Shown here: positions 16,857 to 23,831 of the stretch, piece after piece
Numbering within the stretch: the first letter of the stretch is position 1
How the letters are laid out: every line of letters begins with the position of its first letter
Source of the DNA: CAZGYE01 sp964530165
Lineage (GTDB): Bacteria; Planctomycetota; Planctomycetia; Planctomycetales; Planctomycetaceae
Assembly: GCA_964530165.1 (NCBI GenBank)
Contig: CAZGYE010000010.1
Coordinates: 1 to 42,297 of the forward strand
Length of the DNA: 42,297 nucleotides
Direction: 5' to 3'
The notes under the pieces: model-generated
What the model was told of the DNA's origin: nothing
Seen by the model: only the letters and a program-made list of their open reading frames with translations
Database searches by the model: none
Translations under genes and position numbers: made by a program

Positions 16857-17060
16857 CCAAACACAGTCATCCTACATTCACGAGCCGACGAAGTAGTGCC
16901 GTTCGAGGACAGTGGGCAACTCGTCAAGAATAGTGGACTGCCAACGGATGCGTTAATCGACGTTGGTAGCAATCATCGCCTTGCTGATGCAGAGCCGTTG
17001 GAGAGGATGCGCAGGGCGTGCGAGGAATGGGCCTGCAACGCGAAAGGCAACGCCCAGTAG
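16857..17060 (+). pseudogene. C-terminal tail of an alpha/beta hydrolase
   Basis: The frame beginning at 16857 reads PNTVILHSRADEVVPFEDSG, then QLVKNSGLPTDALIDVGSNH and RLADAEPLERMRRACEEW before TAG 17058-17060. The Asp of SRADEVVPF and the His of GSNHRLAD look like the acid and base of a catalytic triad, as in small serine hydrolases. The nucleophile half is absent. It is a stranded fragment joined to the truncated XRE gene. Confidence 0.6.
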
Positions 17061-17234
17061 ATGTGCACATCCCGAACATTCGCGTACGCCCTCATGCGCC
17101 ATGCGGGGAAAGGTGTTGACAGATCGCAAATTCTGAAAAATTCCACGGACGGCATATAACATATACGGCGAAGCCGGCCGGGGGCAGACGGGTGGTCGCG
17201 CCCTGCCCACGTCATCGCGTTCCCGCCTCTCCAA

Positions 17235-17474
17235 TCAAGCCTTCTTTCGGCCCTGTTTCGGCTTCGTTTCCGCCCTCTTTCGCCGCTTCTTCCGGCACAA
17301 TTCCAGGCCGAGATAGTCGCACACCTTGTCGATGGTGTGGGCCTTGATGTTAGGACGCTCTCCACTGACGAAACGATCGATGATAGAGATGTCTACGCCC
17401 GTTTCTTTGCCAATTCGATAATGCGTTTCGTTGCTCGCCTGGATGGTCTGTCTCAGCCGTTCGCTTACCGTCAT
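17235..17474 (-). CDS. Small XRE-family HTH regulator (79 aa)
   Basis: The protein begins MTVSERLRQTIQASNETHYR. A helix-turn-helix follows, about residues 18-60 (IGKETGVDISIIDRFVSGER, NIKAHTIDKVCDYLGLEL), then a strongly basic tail ending KPKQGRKKA. It is transcribed divergently from the truncated AAA ATPase gene. The space between them holds repeated ATATGGC-type sites and a strong promoter, so it is probably an autoregulated repressor of that gene, as in phage or integrative-element switches. The basic tail may add nonspecific DNA contact. Confidence 0.8.
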   Translation of the reverse strand: MTVSERLRQTIQASNETHYRIGKETGVDISIIDRFVSGERPNIKAHTIDKVCDYLGLELCRKKRRKRAETKPKQGRKKA

Positions 17475-17527
17475 TCGTCATTCCTTTCAGCAAATGGTGA
17501 AAATCACATCTCCGTTTCAGTTCGCAG

Positions 17528-17593
17528 TATATGGCATGCGACTAACATTTTCAAGATTTTTTCGTTGACGGGATATGGCGTACGCCGTATAAT
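17528..17593 (+). promoter_or_regulatory. Strong sigma-70 promoter with embedded operator
   Basis: TTGACG (17565-17570) and TATAAT (17588-17593) are separated by exactly 17 bases. The spacer and -10 contain a near-palindrome, ATATGGCGTACGCCGTAT (17573-17590). A second copy of its half, ATATGGCATGCG, lies at 17529-17540, about four helical turns upstream and beside the start of the divergent XRE gene. The arrangement fits repression of the rightward promoter by the XRE protein, with cooperative or autoregulatory binding at the second site. Confidence 0.65.
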
Positions 17594-17650
17594 AAATGCT
17601 ATGTGCTTGGAAAGAACGCCAAAACAACCAGAAACAGGGGAGAAACAACT

Positions 17651-17935
17651 ATGCAACTGCACGAAGAATTCCGGCCGAAACGATGGGACGATGTGATCGG
17701 ACAGGACAAAGTGATCGACAAGATTCGCACGATTGCCCGTCGCGGACTGTCAGGCCGGGCGTTCTGGATCAGCGGGCCGAGCGGCGCCGGGAAAAGTTCG
17801 ATCGGCCGTCTCATTGCGGCGGAAGTCGCCGATGAATTCTGCACGGAGGAGATTGACGCAACGGATTTGACGCCGGCAGCGCTTCGTGACCTGGAGCGCT
17901 CGATGCGATGCCGTGTATTCGGTGCTGGAGAGTAA
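17651..17935 (+). pseudogene. AAA ATPase (clamp-loader/RuvB-like), truncated after Walker A
   Basis: Ninety-four codons begin MQLHEEFRPKRWDDVIGQDK, with Walker A GPSGAGKSS at 42-50, and end LERSMRCRVFGAGE. The first 85 residues resemble the N-terminus of clamp-loader-like ATPases found in planctomycete mobile elements, which are normally two to three times longer. Walker B and the arginine finger are missing, so it cannot be an active ATPase. It sits under the strong regulated promoter at 17565. A 12-bp palindrome follows directly and may mark the junction where the rest was lost. Confidence 0.65.
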
Positions 17936-17944
17936 TCCTTGCGG

Positions 17945-17969
17945 CAACGGGTGTCAGTGACACCCGTTG
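17945..17969 (+). terminator. Perfect 12-bp palindrome after the truncated ATPase
   Basis: CAACGGGTGTCA and its exact complement flank one central base. They are followed by GGGCGGTTTTTGGGCGGTTTT, which has short T runs. It could terminate the rightward transcript. It is also the type of palindrome that recurs between genes in these genomes, so a mobile repeat is equally possible. Confidence 0.45.
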
Positions 17970-18075
17970 GGCGGTTTTTGGGCGGTTTTGGGGGGTGTTT
18001 CGATGGGTTGCAAGAGTGCGTTTGAGCCTGCAAAAACAGGGGTTTACAGCGTTTCTGCCGTGAATCCCGCTTGCA

Positions 18076-18114
18076 TTTTAAGTCCCGTGCGTCTACCAAT
18101 TCCGCCACTCGGCC
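18076..18114 (-). tRNA. tRNA-Leu(UAA), 5' half only
   Basis: On the minus strand from 18114 the sequence reads as a tRNA-Leu: acceptor GGCCGAG, TG, D-arm GCGGAATTGGTAGACGC, A, anticodon stem CGGGA and loop CTTAAAA with anticodon UAA. The next bases (TGCAAG) do not pair with CGGGA, and no variable arm, T-arm or CCA end follows. The gene is cut at the 3' edge of the anticodon loop, a classic crossover point for tyrosine integrases. The 3' half is not in the window. Confidence 0.75.
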
Positions 18115-18132
18115 AATCGAAGGGAAACAGCA

Positions 18133-18240
18133 TTGAGCAAGTCTAGCAGGTCTCGCCGCGGGGGCAAACGAGAGAAATCCTACGCCGAGTACTCGTTGAC
18201 GCCGCACCCGTTCGGGCGCTGGCAATTTATTTCATCGAGG
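18133..18240 (+). pseudogene. Possible N-terminal remnant of a planctomycete tyrosine integrase
   Basis: A TTG start at 18133 with GAAGGGA upstream gives a very basic N-terminus, then KSYAEYSLTPHPFGRWQFI. The YxxxxLTPHPxGRW pattern recalls the beginning of planctomycete site-specific integrases, which then lose similarity here within about 35 residues. It lies 19 bases from the disrupted tRNA-Leu. The similarity rests on a short motif and is by recall. Confidence 0.35.
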
Positions 18241-18249
18241 GGAGTGATC

Positions 18250-18634
18250 ATGGTTTCGGCCGCCGAGTTGGCGAAGAAGGACGAAGAAGGACCAGGAATA
18301 CCGGGCCACGCTGAGACAAACTCGGCATGACCAGGCTCTCTGGGAAAACCGCAGGATTCTGGACGACCAGATTGCGTGGCTGTACTTGTCGGAGTCTTCT
18401 GCGGAAACGGAAATCCGCGAACTGGCCACACAGGTGCTCCAAAATGATGCCATGGTCGCCGCGGTGCTCCAAGGCGTTCAGGATGAGGAACAGGTCGCCC
18501 TGCTGGAAGCGTCGCGTGCCGTGCCGCGCGACAAGCAGCCGGCCAAGCCTCCGCCGTCGGCGCGGCGGCGGCGGATTTGGGTGCTGGTGGGCTTCAATGT
18601 TCTGCTGGTGACCTCTCTGGGCGAGGCGGGTTGA
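18250..18634 (+). pseudogene. Small membrane-anchored protein, frameshifted by a 10-bp tandem duplication
   Basis: From ATG 18250 (GAGGGG upstream) the frame reads MVSAAELAKKD and then fails. GAAGAAGGAC occurs twice in tandem (18273-18282 and 18283-18292). Removing one copy joins it to QEYRATLRQTRHDQALWENR and then RILDDQIAWLYLSE, ELATQVLQNDAMVAAVLQGV, and a C-terminal RRRRIWVLVGFNVLLVTSL, a probable tail anchor after a Pro/Lys-rich linker. The repaired protein would have about 124 residues. I recognise no family. A TTG at 18386 could still give the C-terminal 82 residues. Confidence 0.6.
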
Positions 18635-18654
18635 GATGACTTACGGAGCAAAGC

Positions 18655-20394
18655 CTAATCTTTCGTGCCGCGCAGACTGAAGCTCACATACAACGCGCCC
18701 TGTTGGTCGGGCAGCACATAGCCGCCGGTCGCCGGCAAATACTTTTGGATGGTCTCGAAGGGGGGCAGCTTCGTGAAGTCGATTCCTGTGACCTCAACGC
18801 CGGCCGTTCCAGAACGGAGCAGTCCGTAATAAGACTTGAGCCGTCTTTTCTGCTTCTGAAAACTGAGGACCGAAACCTTTTTCGGATAATGCGCGGCAAG
18901 CCTGCGGTACTCGGGCGACTCGGCAAGTGGCTGCCGGTTCTTGTCAGGCCGGACAATTTGCTCCAGTAGCGCGACATCATTGGCAACCATGAGATGTCCG
19001 TTGATCACGGCCACTCCGCCTGTTGCCGCTGCATCCTCACCCAGGGCGCCGCCGGTCGGCATTTCGTAGAACGTCTGCCCTTGGAATTCCCGCGGTTTAC
19101 CTGGAAAGCCGGGCGTCTTGGCAACCGAAGCCAAAACATCCGTCATCTTCGCGGCATCTTTGACCGCCAGAGCGACCAAAAATCGTTCGCCCTGGGGATC
19201 GTCGTTTTTGGGCTGGTCGAAGACCAAGTGGATTCGTCCGGTTAGCTGGTCGATGACGTCTTTTTTGGGATGCAGCTTCGGCCCGGTCGGGTCTTCGGCC
19301 ATGCCTTCGATCAGCTTGTTGAAGGTTCCAGGTCCTTTGAAGACATCGACCAGGGCCTCGACGGCCGCATAGGCGCCGGCCACGTCCCAATTGAAGCCCA
19401 CATAAGTTGACGCGCTGGAAGCGACCCATTTCGGCGGCGATTGCTCGGTCGCCGGAAACTGGAGCGCCTTCAAGATTCCGCTGGTCGGTAAATCGACGTA
19501 GGCCAGCGTACGGCTGATGGAATCGTAGTCTCCAGCGGCCATGTCGAAGGTTCCACCGATCGCCTTGAGCTTGGTGAGGCCCAGCGTCGGCAGAATGGCA
19601 AGCATCAACTGCGCCTGCAGGTTTCCCTGCCCGAAAGAGGTGACGGCGGCAGTCGCCAGACCGACCGGATTCACGTACCAGGTGAGGACCGGTTTTGCAC
19701 CTTCGCCCCGGCAGTGATCGATGATGGTGCGATACGTCTGGTTCCCGGCAAAGGTCTTCTCATGCTGACCGTCCCAGCGGGCTACAACGCTCTTGAGCAC
19801 CGGGACATCGTTGCCCACCACGAGGTGCGAGCCTTTGACGAAGTAGGCGAACTTGCGTTCCGCCGGGTCATCGGCCCCGGCATCGCCGCCGCCGCCCAAC
19901 TTGTAGACAATCATCCGCGTCCCTTCGGCCTCCTCGACTTTCCGTTCGGCCCCTTGATCAGCCAGCGCCTTCTCTGCTTTTTCCAGCAGCTTGTCGACGG
20001 TCTGCCGGCTGTCACCGAAATCCAGCAACGCGACGACGCCCAACTTGGCCTCCGGTGGCTGCACAACGGCGACGGCCACTTCGCCGTCGGGAATCGCGAG
20101 CAGATCGCTCAGCGTGACGCCGAGCTGTGTCTTCACCTCGTCGGACAGTTTATCGAGTTGTGCCTCTACGTCTCGCCAGAACGCGGCCAGGGCTTTCTCC
20201 TTGCGGAGTTGACCGAGCAGTGACTTTTGCCACTTCGCCTTCAAATCGGCCACGCTGGGAATGCTCACGTACACGTGCACATCGGGGGACAGCAGGCGAT
20301 CGCTGGGGACCTTTTCCGCAGTCCACGCCGGCGTGGTTCCGAATGTCAACACGGCCAAGAGACACAAATCCGCGTAAAGGAACTTTCGACGCAT
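18655..20394 (-). CDS. Secreted planctomycete protein of unknown function
   Basis: From ATG 20394 the protein has 579 residues and begins with a signal peptide (MRRKFLYADLCLLAVLTFG ... PAWTAEK). The mature part is rich in alternating strand and helix segments (LLSPDVHVYVSIPSVADLKA, GEVAVAVVQPPEAKLGVVAL, TRMIVYKLGGG, HLMVANDVALLEQIVRP). It resembles DUF3352-like proteins that assess many short beta-rich repeats, but I cannot assign the family firmly. An in-frame ATG at 20442 would put 16 charged residues before the signal peptide and is less likely. It acts outside the cytoplasm; its partner is unknown. Confidence 0.8.
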   Translation of the reverse strand: MRRKFLYADLCLLAVLTFGTTPAWTAEKVPSDRLLSPDVHVYVSIPSVADLKAKWQKSLLGQLRKEKALAAFWRDVEAQLDKLSDEVKTQLGVTLSDLLAIPDGEVAVAVVQPPEAKLGVVALLDFGDSRQTVDKLLEKAEKALADQGAERKVEEAEGTRMIVYKLGGGGDAGADDPAERKFAYFVKGSHLVVGNDVPVLKSVVARWDGQHEKTFAGNQTYRTIIDHCRGEGAKPVLTWYVNPVGLATAAVTSFGQGNLQAQLMLAILPTLGLTKLKAIGGTFDMAAGDYDSISRTLAYVDLPTSGILKALQFPATEQSPPKWVASSASTYVGFNWDVAGAYAAVEALVDVFKGPGTFNKLIEGMAEDPTGPKLHPKKDVIDQLTGRIHLVFDQPKNDDPQGERFLVALAVKDAAKMTDVLASVAKTPGFPGKPREFQGQTFYEMPTGGALGEDAAATGGVAVINGHLMVANDVALLEQIVRPDKNRQPLAESPEYRRLAAHYPKKVSVLSFQKQKRRLKSYYGLLRSGTAGVEVTGIDFTKLPPFETIQKYLPATGGYVLPDQQGALYVSFSLRGTKD

Positions 20395-20665
20395 CGTTTT
20401 TTCCGTTCTGTGTTCTTGGTTCTTGTGAAAGAGTTTGTTCATCCTCTTACCGGCGGGCTGCCGCGGTGGTTTCAGGCAGTTTCTCGCCGGATGCCGGGCG
20501 AAAACTGCCTGAGTTGTAATGATTTCGTGAATTCAGGCAAGGGCACAATGACGCGGGACCCATGAAGCAAGAGCCGTTCAACTTTCCCGGCTGCGTTGAC
20601 TGTGGGACGGCACCGGAGTTTATCATTTGCAGTAAATCGGAAATTTGCGGAAAAAGGAGAGCCTG

Positions 20666-20696
20666 TTGACTGGCATGTGAAAACTTTTCGTAGTAT
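20666..20696 (+). promoter_or_regulatory. Weak promoter candidate for the leader of the Cys-rich gene
   Basis: TTGACT (20666-20671) and TAGTAT (20691-20696) are 19 bases apart. A similar pair, TTGACT at 20596 and TATCAT at 20621, also 19 apart, lies 70 bases upstream. Together with the terminator at 20798 they make a candidate leader RNA of about 125 bases. The stretch 20443-20911 otherwise contains only a short palindrome (CCCGC-TC-GCGGG at 20768-20779) and no convincing gene. Confidence 0.3.
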
Positions 20697-20797
20697 TCAT
20701 AGGAGGTAGAGGCGATTCGACCCGCCCGGTGTTCTGATGGAATTCCCGGTTTTTGAACGGCGCGACCCCCGCTCGCGGGTTATGGTTCAGTTAGTGG

Positions 20798-20830
20798 ATG
20801 CCGAAAGGTCGTTGAATTTCGGCATTTTTT
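20798..20830 (+). terminator. Intrinsic terminator upstream of the Cys-rich secreted gene
   Basis: ATGCCGAAA (20798-20806) and TTTCGGCAT (20817-20825) form a perfect 9-bp stem around a 10-base loop, followed by six T. It lies 80 bases before the next start codon on the same strand, with no complete gene ahead of it. It may therefore end a small RNA or attenuate the downstream gene. Confidence 0.6.
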
Positions 20831-20911
20831 ATGGTCTCACGAGAAAACCGTTTTTTGAAGCTGCCCCAACCAAGCAGATGCTCAGACGGCAGCAGGGAAG
20901 GAGCAATCACG

Positions 20912-21433
20912 ATGAAGAAACTGATGAGCTTGGCGGTAGTGTGCACTCTGTTGGCGATGGTGGCAACAGCCTCGGCCGGTGATCGATTCGATGAGGTGGT
21001 CTTGTCGCCGGGTCCGTCGGTGTTTGGAAGCTCGTTGTTCTTTGGTCAACCACCGCCTGCACCTGTGCCCGCAGGTGAGGAGGCCAAGCTTGTGCCCGCT
21101 CCGGGACCGGTTGTTCCACTCTATGAGTGTGTGAGGTACAAAGACCTCCACGAAATGCATCCGTGTGCCGTGCCGAAGGTCGTCTCGGTCAGGGCGCCGT
21201 CTTGTGGGGATCGGTGTTCACGCCACAGGCGGAGAACTTGTCGATGCGGCAGGCCGGTTGCCTGCTCGTGCTGCCAGCCGAAGTGCGTGAACGTGAAGAT
21301 CTGCGTTCCGCCGTGTGGTTGCGAGCGGGTGAAAGTCAGCAGGGATGGTCGCCGAGTCCGGTATGACTACGGCAAGTACGCGGTCGATATTCGTGTGAAG
21401 AGAGGTTACATCGAAGTCGACTACCAGGATTGA
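20912..21433 (+). CDS. Small secreted cysteine-rich protein
   Basis: This 173-residue protein starts at ATG 20912 (AAGGAG upstream). The signal peptide MKKLMSLAVVCTLLAMVATASA is followed by a Pro-rich linker (QPPPAPVPAGEEAKLVPAPG). A cysteine-dense block follows (CGDRCSRHRRRTCRCGRPV, CSCCQPKCVNVKICVPPCGC). The C-terminus is a basic strand-rich segment, KYAVDIRVKRGYIEVDYQD. The paired cysteines suggest disulfide cross-linking or metal binding at the cell surface, as in cell-wall proteins of peptidoglycan-poor planctomycetes; this is inference. Expression may be controlled by the terminator in its leader. Confidence 0.75.
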   Translation: MKKLMSLAVVCTLLAMVATASAGDRFDEVVLSPGPSVFGSSLFFGQPPPAPVPAGEEAKLVPAPGPVVPLYECVRYKDLHEMHPCAVPKVVSVRAPSCGDRCSRHRRRTCRCGRPVACSCCQPKCVNVKICVPPCGCERVKVSRDGRRVRYDYGKYAVDIRVKRGYIEVDYQD

Positions 21434-21568
21434 TCGACACCCATTCGGAAATCTCCGATCATTGAAGAGGCATCTGTTGAACGGACACCACGGTTGATTT
21501 CCGAAACGTTGGCGGCCGGAATGATGAGGGAGCCATTCCGGCCGTCCTTTTTGCGCGCGACTCGGGCA

Positions 21569-23662
21569 TCACCAGTTCTGCGCCAGCCAGTACGTCAGCC
21601 AGATGATCAAGCCGACCAGCCCCCAGGCGATGACAAATCCGCCGAAGCCGACCCAAGTCGGTTTGGCAACCTCGACGTCCTCCAGGTTGAACAGCCTCTC
21701 TCCGAGCGGCGCCGGGTTCTTGGGCAGCGTGCACGGGGCCTCAACGACCTCTCCCGGCGTAATTGGCGTGTGGATCAGGCTGAAGAAGGCGTCCAGCTTT
21801 TCTTTTGGTGTGCGGGGCGTGATCAGGCTGATCAGAATCCCGGAGAGCACTCCGGCCGACAGATAGCTGAACATCTGCCAGGCGTCGAACATCACTCTTT
21901 CTTCATTGAACATGAAATCTAAGTATTTGCTGTAGACGAGCCCGGAAACCAGCGTGCGGACCATCGCCGGCATGTCGTCGCGGGTCAGCGCCGGCCAGTA
22001 CACGACAAACGCCCACATGCCCGCCGCAACCAACGTCGAGACCCACACTGCAACCCAGTTCCAACGCCGCCAGACGATGCCGAACCACAGGCTGACGCCG
22101 ATGGCCGCAGGCGTCTTGATGATCACCTTCAGAGCGTCGATCACATCGGTAAAGGTGCTCTGCAGGATCAAGGCCAGAACGACGATGAACAGTCCGGCGA
22201 TTCGCCCCACCCACAAATAGTGAGACTGGGACCGGTTGTGCATCAGGAACCGGCGGTAGATGTTCTCGGTGAACAGGCCGCTGGAGACGACCATCTGCGC
22301 GTCGCTGGTACTCATGACGGCCGCCAGCAGCGACGCCAACAACAAGCCGACCAGCCCCGGTCCGATGGTCGGCAGAATGTCGTACGCCGCTCGACCGAAC
22401 AGCGCGTCTGCGAATTCCTTGTCGAGCCCGTCGACTTCCTTCTGCTTTGCTTCAGGCATGTGGTTGTAGTCGTCCGCGGCTCGTTGGTGCAATGCCTGGA
22501 AGGCGGCCCGGTCGAGCTTGATCTTCTCCTGTTCTCGAACGGGCAGGGCCTGAAACTCGGCCGATGCGTGGTCCAGCGGTTTGTCGGCATGTTTCAGCGG
22601 CGACTCGGAGCCGAGGTACCACACTATGCACGCCAGCCCGGTGAAGGTCCAGGCGATCGTGCAGAACCGCTTCATGAAGTTCCCGAACGTAAAGCCGAAC
22701 CGACCTTCGAACTCGGTCTTGCCGGCCCCGCAAACGCCCATGATGTGCGGCTGCACCACGATGCCGGCCAGCGCCGTGACCGACAGCATGAGCACGTAAA
22801 ACACGGTGATCGGTTCTCGTCCAAGCTCAGCGGCGACGTCAGCGCTGGCGACCAGCTCGAACATGCCCCGTTTCAATTCCCCTTGGTCGTGCAGGTGGCC
22901 GAATCCGCCGATCATCTTGAACACAAATGGAAGCAACAGGAATGAGAACGTGATCGTCAAGATTCCTTGAATGAAGTCCGTGAGAATGGCGGCCCCCAGC
23001 CCGCCGGCCATTCCGTAAATGACGAACATCACCGTCATGGCCAAAATGGCGAATTCGTATCCCCGCAGTTGCCTGGTCCCCGGTTCGAAGCTCTTCGTTT
23101 CCGAGTTCCAGCTCATGGAGGGAACGGTGATGTCGGCCGTTTGGGCGATCCGGTCCAGCTCGCCGCCAGTCAGCGCATTGACCATTTTGCCGCTGCCGTA
23201 CAACCCCCCGGCGATGAACACGATCGACATGATGATCCCGTAAAGCGAGTACAGCGTGGCGGTGGCAGTGTTGTAGCGGGCCTCGAAGAAGTCGGCGGTC
23301 GTCAAGGCCCGCATGCGGCGCATCACCGGAGCGATGATCCAATAGAACGGCGTGGCCCACAGCCACAAGAACTGCCACCAGATGCCGGCCAAGCCGGCCC
23401 GCCACGTGCCCGCCACCACGCTGATCGCCTGCTCGCTGCTGGTGCCGGCTCCGAAAGCGAAGAACATCATGAACACCTTGCCGAACCGGCGCCCCCCCAT
23501 GAAGAAGTCCGACATGTTCTTCACCCGCTTGTACGACCAGACGCCGATCGCCAGCACGACGACGAAATAAGCCGCCAGCACAATCCAGTCCAGCACGCCA
23601 AGGCCGAGCCATTGGCTTCCACCTGCTCCGGCGGCGAACACTGTTGTTTCTGCGAGATTCAT
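21569..23662 (-). CDS. Sodium:solute symporter (SSS family)
   Basis: From ATG 23662 (GAGAGG upstream) the protein has 697 residues. It begins MNLAETTVFAAGAGGSQWLG, then has a first membrane segment WIVLAAYFVVVLAIGVWSY. At least twelve hydrophobic segments follow, with SSS features such as DFFMGGRRFGKVFMMFFAFG and FGAGTSSEQAISVVAGT. A hydrophilic stretch of about 90 residues after LACIVWYLGSESP is longer than usual and sits between two membrane segments. It should import an organic solute with Na+; the substrate cannot be told. An in-frame start at 23878 would add 72 residues that overlap the murD start region and was rejected. Confidence 0.9.
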   Translation of the reverse strand: MNLAETTVFAAGAGGSQWLGLGVLDWIVLAAYFVVVLAIGVWSYKRVKNMSDFFMGGRRFGKVFMMFFAFGAGTSSEQAISVVAGTWRAGLAGIWWQFLWLWATPFYWIIAPVMRRMRALTTADFFEARYNTATATLYSLYGIIMSIVFIAGGLYGSGKMVNALTGGELDRIAQTADITVPSMSWNSETKSFEPGTRQLRGYEFAILAMTVMFVIYGMAGGLGAAILTDFIQGILTITFSFLLLPFVFKMIGGFGHLHDQGELKRGMFELVASADVAAELGREPITVFYVLMLSVTALAGIVVQPHIMGVCGAGKTEFEGRFGFTFGNFMKRFCTIAWTFTGLACIVWYLGSESPLKHADKPLDHASAEFQALPVREQEKIKLDRAAFQALHQRAADDYNHMPEAKQKEVDGLDKEFADALFGRAAYDILPTIGPGLVGLLLASLLAAVMSTSDAQMVVSSGLFTENIYRRFLMHNRSQSHYLWVGRIAGLFIVVLALILQSTFTDVIDALKVIIKTPAAIGVSLWFGIVWRRWNWVAVWVSTLVAAGMWAFVVYWPALTRDDMPAMVRTLVSGLVYSKYLDFMFNEERVMFDAWQMFSYLSAGVLSGILISLITPRTPKEKLDAFFSLIHTPITPGEVVEAPCTLPKNPAPLGERLFNLEDVEVAKPTWVGFGGFVIAWGLVGLIIWLTYWLAQNW

Positions 23663-23831
23663 CAATGCCTCTCTCGGGGTGGAAACGTGGTGTCGCGCGG
23701 CATGCTGCCGTGGATGCGAACGGTGGTGTTCCCAGCGTACATGCGGCCCGAGGGTGTTGCAAATCATCGGGAATGTCGAGAAGGCATTTTGCCCTTTCCC
23801 ATTCCGGGCGGAGTTGGTATGCCTGGAGAGA

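Noticed and set aside
18076..18114. Group I intron in tRNA-Leu(UAA)
   Set aside because: Known introns at this gene interrupt within the anticodon; here the break is after the loop, no intron core is visible, and the 3' exon is not found.
20737..20982. 81-residue open frame upstream of the Cys-rich gene
   Set aside because: It runs through a strong intrinsic terminator and into the next gene in another frame, with no ribosome site or family.
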